Source of the DNA: Chenopodium formosanum
Lineage: Eukaryota; Streptophyta; Magnoliopsida; Caryophyllales; Amaranthaceae
DNA length: 64,000 nt
Reading direction: 5' to 3'
Assembly (NCBI GenBank): GCA_024500155.1
Contig: CM044869.1
Span: 32,114,501-32,178,500 of the forward strand
Made by a program: the position numbers and the translations under genes
The notes under the pieces: model-generated
The model's database searches: none
The model's input: only the letters and a program-made list of their open reading frames with translations
Told to the model about the DNA's origin: nothing
Part shown: positions 12,105-22,121 of the stretch, piece by piece
Numbering within the stretch: the first letter of the stretch is position 1
How the letters are laid out: each line of letters starts with the position of its first letter

Positions 12105-13619
12105 ATGTTCAAAATGCTCTCCGAGAATGGTAAAATTCAACCTCTCGAACCGAGACCATTTGAATCACTAAAAAGGACAGATAGGTACTACTGTCCATAT
12201 CATCAATCGGGAGGACATACTATAGAAAATTGTTTCAAGTTCAAAGGCTTGGTCCAAAGATTGATTGATAACAAGAAACTAGTTCAAATCCCACAAGAAC
12301 AAGATGCTACCATTAATGGGGTTTGGGATAGTGATGACGAGGATGTCTACCTCAAGGACGTCGAAGAAACTCCACTCTCAACAATATATCCAGTAGGTGA
12401 CATTTGGGATGAACGGGATTCATCTATAGATGTCCTCACAAGATCCGGGAGAATGCAACCTCCCATTACTACACAAACTATTCCCACTACTCAGCAAGTT
12501 CCCATACCAATCATAGAAGACAACGATGTTGTCAAACAATTAAAAAAGACTAAGGTCGAAATGAACGTATGGAAACTCCTAGCTACATCCCAAGAATATA
12601 GAATCGCGGTCATGGATGCCTTAGCTAAAGTAGGGATAGAATCAGACACCACTCCTGAGGGGTTGGCTAACTTCCTCACGAGTGATCTCCCAAGTCCTAC
12701 TAATTTGATCACTTTTTCCGACAAAGATCTACCGCCGGAAGGTGACAAACACAACAAAGCTCTCAACCTCACAGTAATTTGCAAGAGAATGAACGTCCCC
12801 ATGACTCTTGTAGATAATGGATCGGCAATTAACGTTTGCCCACTTAGAACTGCGAGGATGTTGGGGATAAGAGATGAAGATTTATCTCCATCAACACAAG
12901 GAATACGAGCCTACAATAACTCACGTCGCCAAGCATTAGGCACAATTACTATGAACATAACGGCGGGAGTAATTGAACATGCCACCACATTCCAATTGGT
13001 AGATATTAAGGCTTCGTTCAACTTACTGTTGGGACGCCCTTGGATTCATGACCTCAAGGCCATCCCTTCATCTCTTCACCAACAAGTGAAAGCCATAGTT
13101 GGAGGAGTACCAATTACAATCGATGCTTCACCCATGAGGATCAAAACAGTAGAAAATCCACTAATCAATGTGGAGCACGATGAGAATGACGAAGATTTGT
13201 GGGGCTTTAATGAAGAGGTCTCCTTAATCGAGGAAGATGAAAGGACCCCTCTTCGCTATGACCTCCACTCCAACATGATAACCAATGCAATCCTGAGAAA
13301 ATATGGACACTTCCCTGGAATGACTTTAGGAAAGAAGAAAGGAATAGCAAAACAGATGGGACTACCTGGCCTCCCTAAATTAGATACTTTCGGACTTGGT
13401 TTCGAACCGACTCTTGAAGATCTAAAGCGAGCCCAGGAAAAATCAAAAGCACGTAGAAATGCTCGCGCACAAAAGAAAGCAATCCCAATGGATCAATACC
13501 CTCTTACTTTAAATGGACAGTTCGTAAGAGAGGGAGAAGATTATCCATGTTACGAATTTCCAGAACCCTTTGTTGTAAACGGCATAAGACAACCTGGGTT
13601 CGAAATATTTCTGGATTAA
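12105..13619 (+). pseudogene. pol: Protease region of element A polyprotein
   Basis: Same frame as gag, resuming after a stop at 12039. Residues about 29-45 hold a second knuckle-like motif (CPYHQSGGHTIENCFKFK). Residue 237 is the likely catalytic aspartate in VDNGSAINVCP, the retropepsin active-site form found in Tat/Athila proteins, followed by the usual FNLLLGRPWIHD tract some 65 residues later. Near residue 405 a glycine-rich piece, FPGMTLGKKKGIAK, resembles a G-patch-like segment seen in this lineage. The domain would cleave Gag-Pol during particle maturation. A TAA at 13617 separates it from the RT part; downstream sequence continues in the same frame (SEE positions 13620-13688), so this stop is a mutation, not a natural end. 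Confidence 0.88.
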
Positions 13620-13688
13620 TGCTTTCTAGATGAAATCCCAACTCCTATCCATAAAGAAAAAGCACCCCCATGCTTTGACTTTAATGTC

Positions 13689-15989
13689 ATGGTACTTCTC
13701 TTTGGGCAAGAAAAGAATGAGCCAAGATATATAGAGGATAACTCTTCACTCATTCAAACAGTCCTAGAAAGCGAGAACTTTGATCCTTCCAAGCTCATCA
13801 CTCCAGCAGAGGATTTAGTGCGAGGATGGCGCAAGACAGTGAAAGTGACTACTGCAAACGGAAAGAAGATCTCAATAACTACAGGACAAGGGCCAATGTT
13901 CAAAGAATCGTCTGAGTCTGAGTCTTCTCCTATCGAGTCCTCTAAGTCTCTAGTTGTAGCACCTCCCTCTAATTCTTCTATTTCAGCATCTATTCCTAGG
14001 ATAGTTAGCAATCAAGTCCCAACGGACATTTCTTTGTTCGATGTAATGATTTCTGAGTTTAATAATATGTCTTCTTCCCCTTATTCCTCGTGTCTTTCTT
14101 TAACTCAAGATGACGAGTATTGCTTAACTAACAATGAAAATGACAAAGAAATTATTAAAGCAATGGAAACACTTGAAAATAAGACACTAATAATTGAGGA
14201 CACTGAAACGGTTGATATCTCAAAAGATCCAACCATTAAAAGAGAAGTTAAAATCAGACTCACGCTAAACAAAGATGAAAGAACCGATTTAATTAATCTA
14301 CTTAAAGAATTCATCGATGTATTCGCCTGGTCATATGAAGATATGCCAGGTATTAATAGAGAAATAACTCAACACACTATACCACTAATCCCAGGAATGA
14401 AACCTGTAAAACAAAAGTTGTGTCAAATGAAACACGACGTAGCTCTTAAAATAAAAGAAAAAGTACAAAAGCAAATAACTGCAGGTTTTATCAGGGTATC
14501 CAAATACCCCGAATGGGTCGCAAATGTAGTCCTAGTTCCAAAAAAGGATGGTAGGGTTCGAATGTGTGTCGACTATCGAGATCTAAATAAGGCAAGTCCA
14601 AAGGACGACTTCCCTTTACCACACATCGATATTTTGGTAGATAATACAGCAAATCACGCACTTCTCTCATTTATGGATGGATACGCAGGGTAAAACCTGA
14701 TTCTCATGGCCGAAGAAGACATGGAGAAAATAACATTCATAACACCTTGGGGTACTTACTGTTACACGGTAATGCCATTCGAGTTGAAAAACGCGGGTGT
14801 CACTTACCAATGAGCAGCAACTACCCTACTCCATGACATGATGCACAAAGAAGTCGAAGTATATGTGGACGACATGATTGTGAAATCTAAAGACCGTCCA
14901 GGACATCAAGTGGCCTTAAGAAAATTCTTCGAGAGGCTATGAAAATACAACATGAGGTTGAATCCATCCAAGTGTGCTTTTGGAGTAACCTCAGGCAAAC
15001 TCTTGGGATATGTCATAAGGTATAGAGGAATAGAGATAGACCCAACCAAGATCAAAGCAATCATGTCAATTCCATCTCCTAAAACCGAGAAGCAAATTCG
15101 AGGATTTATTGGCCGGTTGCAATATATAAGTAGATTCATATCTAAGCTAACAACAATATGTGAACCGATATTTAATAAGCTTAAGAAAAACGTGCCAGTA
15201 ATATGGGACGACGAGTGTCAAAAAGCCTTTCAGAAGATCAAAGCCTATCTCGCCAATCCTCCCGTATTAGCCCCAGCGCTTCCAGGAATCCCTCTAAGGT
15301 TGTACTTAACAGTCACCAAAGAAACAATGGGAGCTATGCTCGCACAAGAGGTAGAAGGAAAAGAAAACGCCATCTACTACCTAAGCAAAAAGATGCTCGA
15401 ATATGAAGCACGCTATACACCACTTGAGAAATTGTGCTTCGCATTGGTGTGGGCCACAACCAAGTTAAGACATTACATGCTGGTTCACACAGTCTTTATA
15501 GTGTCACGACTGGATCCTCTCAAGTACTTATTCGAGAAATCCATGCTTGACGGACGCATCTCAAGGTGGATAGTCAACCTAGCCCAGTTTGATGTAAGAT
15601 TCATGCCTCAAAAGGCTATTAAAGGATCTGTAGTCTCGGACTTCTTAGCGGACTTTCCAATAGAAGATTCGACTTCAATACACGACAATGAATTTTCAGA
15701 TGAAGACTTGATGGTCACGGAAGATGATACTTGGACTTTGTGCTTCGATGGAGCCTCGAACCAAAAGGGATGTGGCGTAGGAGTCCTATTAGTATCACCT
15801 AAAGAGGAGCATGTTCCAATTTCAATAAAGTTGGATTTCGACGTTACCAACAACACTGCAGAATATGAAGCATGCGTGGTAGGCCTCGAAACAGCTTTAG
15901 CATTGGGTGTAAAGAAACTTTGAATATTCGGAGATTCTTCCTTGATCATCAACCAAATCTCCAAAAGATGGAAAGTAAGGAGCGAAAGC
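13689..15989 (+). pseudogene. pol: Reverse transcriptase and RNase H of element A, interrupted by four stops
   Basis: Reverse transcriptase copies the element RNA; RNase H removes the template. Motifs in order: KDGRVRMCVDYRDLNKASP (about 14550), FMDGYAG just before a TAA at 14691, ITFITPWGTYCYTVMPFELKNAG, a TGA at 14811, the polymerase active site YVDDM at about 14862, a TGA at 14940, then LNPSKCAFGV and the connection domain with FIGRLQYISRFI. RNase H begins near 15735 with the catalytic aspartate in CFDGASNQKG, the glutamate in NTAEYEA and, after a TGA at 15921, the aspartate in FGDS. A one-base loss near 15988 moves the frame. Three stops are TGA at places where relatives normally carry arginine, which fits CGA to TGA decay (inference). 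Confidence 0.93.
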
Positions 15990-17488
15990 TAGCCCCTAAC
16001 CAAACCTATTTGGAAACTCTCACCGATCAACCGGAAAGGGTAGAATACACATATCTACCTAGAGAAGAAAACCAATTTGCCGATGCCTTGGCAAGACTAG
16101 CCTCAATGGTTAGGATTCCTAAGGAAATTGAGCAAATGCCTCTAACTATAAAGAAAAGACACAAACCAGCATACATTCAGGCTATAGAGGATGATGAAAC
16201 AATCCAAGAAGAAGAAGAAGAAGAAGAAGAAGAAGAAGAACCATGGTATACCGATATACTCAATTATGTCACCAAAGCAGAATACCCTCCTCATGCTGAT
16301 AAAAGAGCAAAACAAGCTTTAAGACTTTTGGCTTCCCAATACGTACTCATAAATGATGAGTTACACAAAAGGGTACCTAAAGGTCAAGCCCTATTATGTG
16401 TAGGCAAGAAAGACGCTCAAAGAACTATGAGAATAGTCCACGAAGGAGTATGTGGAACACATGTTAATGGCAAAATGCTAGTCCAAAAGATAATGCGAGA
16501 AGGATATTATTGGACTACCATGAATAGGGACTGTCATCAATATGTAAAAAGATGCCCTAAGTGCCAAATTTATGCAAATTTGCAACATATTCCTCCATCT
16601 CTTCTCTACACCTACACCTCACCATGGCCATTCTCAACATGGGGAATCGACATAATCGGAAAAATCACACCTCCTGGAACAGGAGGTTACGAGTACATCT
16701 TGGTAGCAATCGATTACTTCACAAAGTGGGTTGAAGCACAATCATATGCTAAACTCACTGCAAAACATGTAGTACTCTTTATCGAAAGGAACATAATTTG
16801 TCGATACGGAGTCCCACATGAGATGATAACTGACAATGGAACTCACTTTCAAGCCGAATGTGAAGAATTGTTACAAAAGTATGGTATTCAACATTACCAT
16901 TCTTCCCCTTATAGACCTCAAGCAAATGGAGCAGTTGAGGCAGCTAATAAAAATTTAAAGACTATCATCGAGAAAATGACAGAAAATTAAAAGGATTGGC
17001 CTGACAAACTCCATTTTGCACTTTGGGGTTATCGCACGTCAATTTGAACGTCAATAGGAAACACACCATTCGCCCTAGTCTATGGACTGGATGCCGTACA
17101 CCCTGTAGAGCTAGAAATATCTTCTCTACGCATTGTGTTAGAAAGTAAACTCGATGAAGTTGAATGGACTAGAGCACGGTATGAAGAATTAATTCTACTT
17201 GATGAAAAACGACTAGAAGCTCTACATCATACCCAATGCTACCAAACTCGTATGGCTAGACACTTCAACAAGAAGGTCAAGACAAGAAACATCAAGGTTA
17301 GAGACTTGGTACTAAAAGCACTAAGGAAAAATGTTTTGGATCCAAGAGGCAAATTCAGGCCCAATTGGTCCGGACCATACATTGTCAAAACAATCTTGTC
17401 AGGGGGTGCAGCTCAATTAACTGACATGGACAGCAATGAATTCTCAAACATGACCAATCTTGACCAACTCAAGAAATACTACCCATAA
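15990..17488 (+). pseudogene. pol: End of RNase H and integrase of element A, two stops
   Basis: Integrase inserts the cDNA. After the frameshift near 15988 the RNase H end (YLPREENQFADALARLAS) is followed by a run of eleven glutamates near 16210 encoded by GAA repeats. The zinc-binding HHCC part is visible (VHEGVCGTH, then CPKCQ). The catalytic core has D in WGIDIIG (16648), D in TDNGTHF (16832) and E in NGAVEAANK (16937), the second and third being 35 positions apart. TAA at 16988 and TGA at 17045 interrupt the tail. The C-terminal GPY-type motif FRPNWSGPYIV is at about 17355, and the frame ends at 17488 without a chromodomain, as expected in Tat. An ATG at 15872 is off-frame and not a true start. 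Confidence 0.93.
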
Positions 17489-17967
17489 TTACTTGAGTAG
17501 GACACTCAAGAGAGCTACGTTTGGCCTGATTCCTTAAGAAAGGATACGTAGGCAACCCTTTAAAGGGTGCGGCCACTTTAATTATCAAGCATTTCGTGTC
17601 CCAGCATCGACAAAAGCATAAATAAAAAAAATTAAAAAAGGGACCTTGTCGCCAAACGACAAGTCCGTCGCCAAGCGACAAGTGGAAAAGTCTGGCGACA
17701 GACTCGTATGAGCAGCGCCAATTTTCTGCGAACATCTGGACAACTTTGGTGCATTCTGGAAATTTTTTCAACTTCAGTACTTGAAAAAAAAAATTCGGAA
17801 GAAAATATTTTAAGTCGTTTTTGTTGCTTTAATGTAAAGTTAATTTAATTAAAAAGCTAAAATTGCATTAATAAATGAAGAATTACATTATTGATGGAAT
17901 TTAAATAAAGCTTAAAAAATTAAAATTAACTTAAAATTGTCTAATAAATTGAAGGAAAAGCAATACT
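17489..17967 (+). other. Post-pol conserved block and GTCGC dyad cluster of A
   Basis: At 17510-17575 a block AGCTACGTTTGGCCTGATTC ... GGATACGTAGGCAACC ... GGTGCGGCC directly follows pol; element B keeps it at 59637-59690 on the minus strand although pol is gone. At 17646-17720 lies another dyad cluster (TTGTCGCCAAACGACAA, CCGTCGCCAAGCGACAA, TGGCGACAGA). Confidence 0.7.
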
Positions 17968-19481
17968 CTAATCTTTCTTTTCTTTCTTAATCCTTTTCCA
18001 ATTCTTGTCAGAAGATGCCTCTTCATCCATCACTTTTGCTAAGAGACATCCATTAGAGGATCTACATTCGATTTTAGTATGGATAGTCTCTCCCACAACT
18101 AAAACTCCATGCTTTTTCTCTACCCAAACCTTCTTTTCTGTAGAGTCCACCTTTCTTTTCCCTTTGTCTTTATTAGCACTCTTCTTCTTAGGCGTCACAG
18201 GAGTCTTAAACTCAACTCTTTCACCTAGGCATTCCTTAACAGGAAATTTCTTGTCACCAAGGCGAGTCTTCACATTGGTCTTCTCTATTTTGGTTCGGTC
18301 CTTTTGAGATCTACCAGTCAACCATTGCTTCACATCATTGGACAAAGAAGGTGGAACCTTTTGGGTAATCACTTCCCATAAAGGCCTAGCACACCAATAC
18401 TTGTCAAATCGTTCAACTTCTTGTAAAATGGGGAATTCATAAGGACGACGAAGATCTCCCGTGGGAATGGTTTGCGCAATCCCATATTGCCTCTTTACTC
18501 TACAAGGATAATAAAAGGTCAATTTTGACAAACTAGGAAGACGGCAAAAGGGTTGGGTATTACAACCAATCATCTTTTCAAGCTTCCACCAGGGAACGAT
18601 CCATTTAATGGAGAAGTCACAACAGGCAAAAACTTTGCCCCACTCATGGCGACCCATCTTCAAGGAGAAACGTTTCTTTCGCCGAACAAAGCAATTGGGG
18701 GTATATTTGTCAATATTATCAGGAGGACTAATCAAATCTAGTCTCTCCATGAGCCACATCTGTAAAAATCAATGCACATAATCAGTATTGCTATACAAAA
18801 ATATGTTTTTAATTTCTGTAATTAAGAATATTATTTTTCTACCTGTAATAACATTGGAGAGCCTCGAAGAGGTGCTTCTTGATTCTTTTTCAATTCATCA
18901 AGACTAAGCATAGTCTCTCCAGCGATTAATGGCATTGGATTTCTCCCAGATTCGATTTGTTCTAGCACAGATATTATAATTGCTTGACCAACATTATTTT
19001 TACCATTAGTAAGAAAATATTGGCTAAGCATGCAAAAGAGGAAAGCTCTTCTCCTATAAACATGAAAAGATTCAGAGCGTGGTCTATCAAAATAAAAACG
19101 TGCAAATTCTTTTAAATCAACATTATTACCATGCAAGATGTTTTTTAAATCTTTACCCCTAAGGTCAAGGAAACGCTCATAATCTTTGTAATAATACTCA
19201 CTCACCGTAGGCATTACCACAAGATTTAATGGAGGAAAGCCTAGAATGGCACCAAACTCTTCTGGTAAAGGGCAAATTTCATCATAGCCTAATCTAAAGC
19301 AATGAGTATTAGAATCCCAATATTCTAAGGCAGTATGAATGAAGTCTATATCAAGATCTACCCCCTTTATGCCATAAATACCCCCCATATGGAAAAAGTC
19401 AAGTGCTTTTCTCTCCTTAGCAGTTAAAGAACGACACCACTCACGAGTGAAATCACAAAAACTCTTCTTAATTAAAGCCAT
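17968..19481 (-). CDS. Antisense plant-mobile-domain (PMD)-like gene inside element A, one intron
   Basis: Two minus-strand open frames join through a clean 83-bp intron: donor ACAG|GTAGAA (exon ends 18843), acceptor TTTTTACAG|ATG (exon resumes 18759), phase 0, giving a continuous SPMLLQ-MWLMERLD reading. The first exon has hallmarks of the plant mobile domain: a ...FFHMGGIYGIKGVDLD start, CPLPEEFGAILGFPP, then YYYKDYERFLDLRG and FHVYRRRAFLFCMLSQYFL. The second exon carries WGKVFACC, LTFYYPCRVKRQYG and a lysine-rich tail (KKKSANKDKGKRKVDS) ending at 17968. An in-frame ATG exists at 19517, but the TATA box at 19537-19545 would put the transcript start near 19510, so I prefer ATG 19481. Neither exon has a stop or frameshift, unlike gag-pol on the other strand. 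PMD proteins are known as transposon-associated or domesticated plant proteins; antisense extra ORFs are described for Tat elements. Function here is unknown. Confidence 0.75.
18760..18842 (-). other. Intron of the antisense PMD-like gene
   Basis: 83 bp, AT-rich, GT...AG borders with a T-rich stretch before the acceptor (CATTGATTTTTACAG). Splicing keeps the frame. Confidence 0.7.
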
Positions 19482-19536
19482 GATTAATTTTTGAGTTAAT
19501 CTGTTGGAATTATACAAAAATCGTCAGATTTGGGGG

Positions 19537-19691
19537 CTATTTATAAACAATTTTTTTGGCAGATTTTTGAACTCTGAAAGGATTTGGAAAAATAAGTCAG
19601 TCGCCAAACGACAAGTTTGCGACAACTCTTGTCACGTGGCGACAAAGTACATGCGTGGCGATAACGCGTCTGAGCCAGCGATAATTACGCG
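19537..19691 (-). promoter_or_regulatory. Antisense promoter of the PMD-like gene: TATA box with GTCGC dyad cluster
   Basis: On the minus strand TATAAATAG reads from 19545 to 19537, about 60 bp before ATG 19481. Upstream of it (19600-19691) lies a dyad cluster with AGTCGCCAAACGACAA, TTGTCACGTGGCGACAA and further GCG words. Spacing from cluster to TATA is about 55 bp, the same as in the LTRs of A and B. Confidence 0.65.
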
Positions 19692-20004
19692 TCATACAAA
19701 CCGCATTTTTCTGACTTCGATTCGACTTTGATTTTGCACATTACACCCCGTTATTCAATACCTCTATATACAAATCCATTCCATATTGCCTTTTTCCTTT
19801 GATTAAATTAAGCTAAGGCTTATTTTTAGTCGAAATCATTTTATTTTTCATTTTTTTCTTTTGGGGGAGAAAGTCGGATACCCTCCATTCATAATAAAAA
19901 TGACGGAAATTTTTGCGCAAAAAATTAATTGTATATACAATATGTCTAATCTACAAAAGAAAAAGTCCTATGAAGTCAAATAAAAAAATAAGCACAGGTA
20001 CAAA

Positions 20005-20597
20005 CTATGGTGCCGGAGGCCGTAGATGATTAGGTACGCCCATCATATCAAAGAACGTTGTAGTCCGGGGTGTATGCGCCTCACCATCTCCTGACCCGCC
20101 AGTCGGCGAAAACCTCAGCTCAGGGTCAGTCCACCCAGGCTCACTAATCGACAACGGCTGAGGCTGCAAGGGTTGCTGCGACGATGAGCCAACCTCGTAC
20201 ATCCCACCACCCATCGAAGGAGCCGATGTCACGCCTCCTTGGCCCGTCGGCCCACCAAAGACATCCTCAGGCGAAGAAACCGAGTCCTCGGTGGGAGCAG
20301 CCTCAGACCGGCCACCTCTGCCGCCATCAGAAGTGCGGCGACGCCTTGAGCCAGATCTAGTCGGCTCTCCCCTAGCCTCTGGTCTCGACCGAGTGCGGGG
20401 TAAATCAAGTCAGATACCGAGTAAAGAATATAATAAAAGGTGATACAAAAGAAAGACAAGAGAGATACCTCCTCAACGTCGTTCCTCCGACAGGTAGCTT
20501 GGTTCCGTAACCTCACGAGCTGGCTGCGAAAGGCGTCTATACACCTCGCCATAGCTGTCACCACCTCGCGAGAAAATTGTCGAAGGAATAAAGTCAA
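20005..20597 (-). pseudogene. Second antisense gene fragment in element A, proline/glycine-rich tail
   Basis: A minus-strand exon with REVVTAMARCIDAFRSQLVR and NDVEE ends at donor GAGGAG|GTATCT (exon end 20469). A 92-bp intron (20377-20468, acceptor GACCAGAG) leads in phase 0 into a compositionally biased exon: an arginine- and glycine-rich stretch (SGSRRRRTSDGGRGG), then TEDSVSSPEDVFGGPTGQGG, then MYEVGSSSQQPLQPQPLSIS and a stop at 20005. A possible earlier exon (FIPRHQTR, near 20640) is followed by a donor-like GTGAGC but no clean acceptor. The 5' part is missing: the sequence to the right is tandem repeat. I do not recognise the product; it could be the C-terminal part of another mobile-domain-type antisense gene. 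Confidence 0.5.
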
Positions 20598-20810
20598 TAA
20601 TAATACAGAACAAATACAAAAGCAAGAAAATAGATAAGCTCACCCGAGTCTGGTGACGAGGAATGAAACGCTCCACAAAACGTTAATCCTCGGGGGCTAG
20701 AAAAACACCAGCAAAGTCTTTTGGCAAATCTTTTGATTTTTACAGGATACAATCAGCAAAGCTCCTATTCGCAGCCAACCGAATGATCTCAATAAACATT
20801 CAAGTATCAA

Positions 20811-21060
20811 AGCTCTTTTGTTCAGAGACGCGTGGACATATTTTCAAGCTCTTTTGTTTAGAGACGCGTGGACATATTTTCAAGCTCTTTTGCTCAGAGA
20901 TGCGTGGACATTCCTTTCAAGCTCTTTTGCTCAGAGACACGTGGGCATCCTATCAAGGCTCTTTTTTTCAAAGATGCGTGGGCATTCCTTTCAAGCTCTA
21001 TTGTTCAGAGACGAGTGAACATTCCTCAAAAAGAAGCTCTTTTGTTCAGAGATGAGCGAG
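20811..21060 (+). repeat. Tandem array, unit about 36 bp
   Basis: Seven copies of AGCTCTTTTGTTCAGAGACG ... GTGGACAT begin at about 20811, 20847, 20883, 20920, 20956, 20994 and 21035 (spacing 36-41 bp). It lies between the antisense fragments and the 3' LTR. The short frames across it are repeat artefacts. Confidence 0.9.
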
Positions 21061-21740
21061 CATCAAATCTTCGACAATTTTTCCGAGATTGGATTGTCAT
21101 CTCAAACTGACAATGTTTCCAAGCATGGACTGTCGTGCTCCTTCTCTAATTGGCAAGTTTTTCCAAGTTCGGATTGTCATACATTCATCAAATCCTTGGC
21201 AATATTTCCGAGATTGGATTGTCATGCATCAAGTTCCCTATGGCAAAATTCCCAAAGGATTGTTGTAGGTCGCTATTCATCTTAACATTTCAGCAAAGGT
21301 TCCCCAACGTGGGTTGTCATTCATTTCAGTAGTGGCAAATTTTCCCGAGACGGTTGTCAGTAGACTTTTTTTTTACAAATATTCCAAGAAGCGGATTGTC
21401 AATTGTGGCAATATTTTCCCAAAAGGATTGTCGCATAATATTGGCAAATTTCCAAGGTGGATTGCTTTCAAGAGTTATATTCCAAGACCTGGATTGTCGA
21501 TCGTAGCAAGTTTTTTATGACAGATTGTTACGAAGCATTGGTAACTTTTCCCAAAATTTGATTTTGGCAAAATTTCCGAGATGCGGATTGTCGCTTCATT
21601 GTGGTAACATTTCCTAAGATGGATTGTTACGTGGCATTGACAACTTTCCCTAAAATCAGATTGTCGTACATCATTCAAGAATTGTGTTGGCAACTATTCC
21701 TAAAGAAGAGAGGATTGTCATCACCCTCAAGGCATCAACA
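21061..21740 (+). repeat. Tandem array, degenerate unit about 40-50 bp
   Basis: About fourteen copies of a unit around GGCAAATTTCCGAGAT..GGATTGTCAT with frequent small indels. It directly follows the 36-bp array. Beyond 21740 two larger related units (GGCTACAAGCAGTCACC .. GTGGAGGATTGTCAC and a second copy to about 21893) continue; similar words occur in element B near 57180-57260. Confidence 0.8.
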
Positions 21741-22109
21741 TAGCAAATATTCAAGCAAAGCACTGAAGATGGCTACAAGCAGTCACCTTCGACGATGTTC
21801 CGGAGATACTGTGGAGGATTGTCACAAACATCGAAGATAACTACAAGCAGCGATCTTTGACGATGGCGTTCACGAGGCACTGTGGAGGTTGTCACAAAAA
21901 TGCAACATAAATCGGTTACTTCAGAGATGTGTGCTCGACGGTGCAAGATACGCGTTTCTTAACTCTTTTATCTGTTTAAATAATGCTAGTTTGCAGGTAT
22001 AAGTGTTACAAGAATGATTTAGGATCGCAGAACAATTTGAATCATTCTCCGTCCCTATCGCTACTTTGACTTTCGTTTTCGAAACTTCCGTTTCTCCAAA
22101 CTCAATCAA

Positions 22110-22121
22110 AGTGGGGGCTTC
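22110..22121 (+). other. Polypurine tract of element A
   Basis: AGTGGGGGCTTC immediately before the 3' LTR; the reverse complement of the same tract flanks the LTR of element B at 56902-56913. Confidence 0.8.

Noticed and set aside
20783..21332. Overlapping frames with FKLFCSETRGH-like repeats
   Set aside because: Tandem repeat array, period not conserved as codons, all three frames open.
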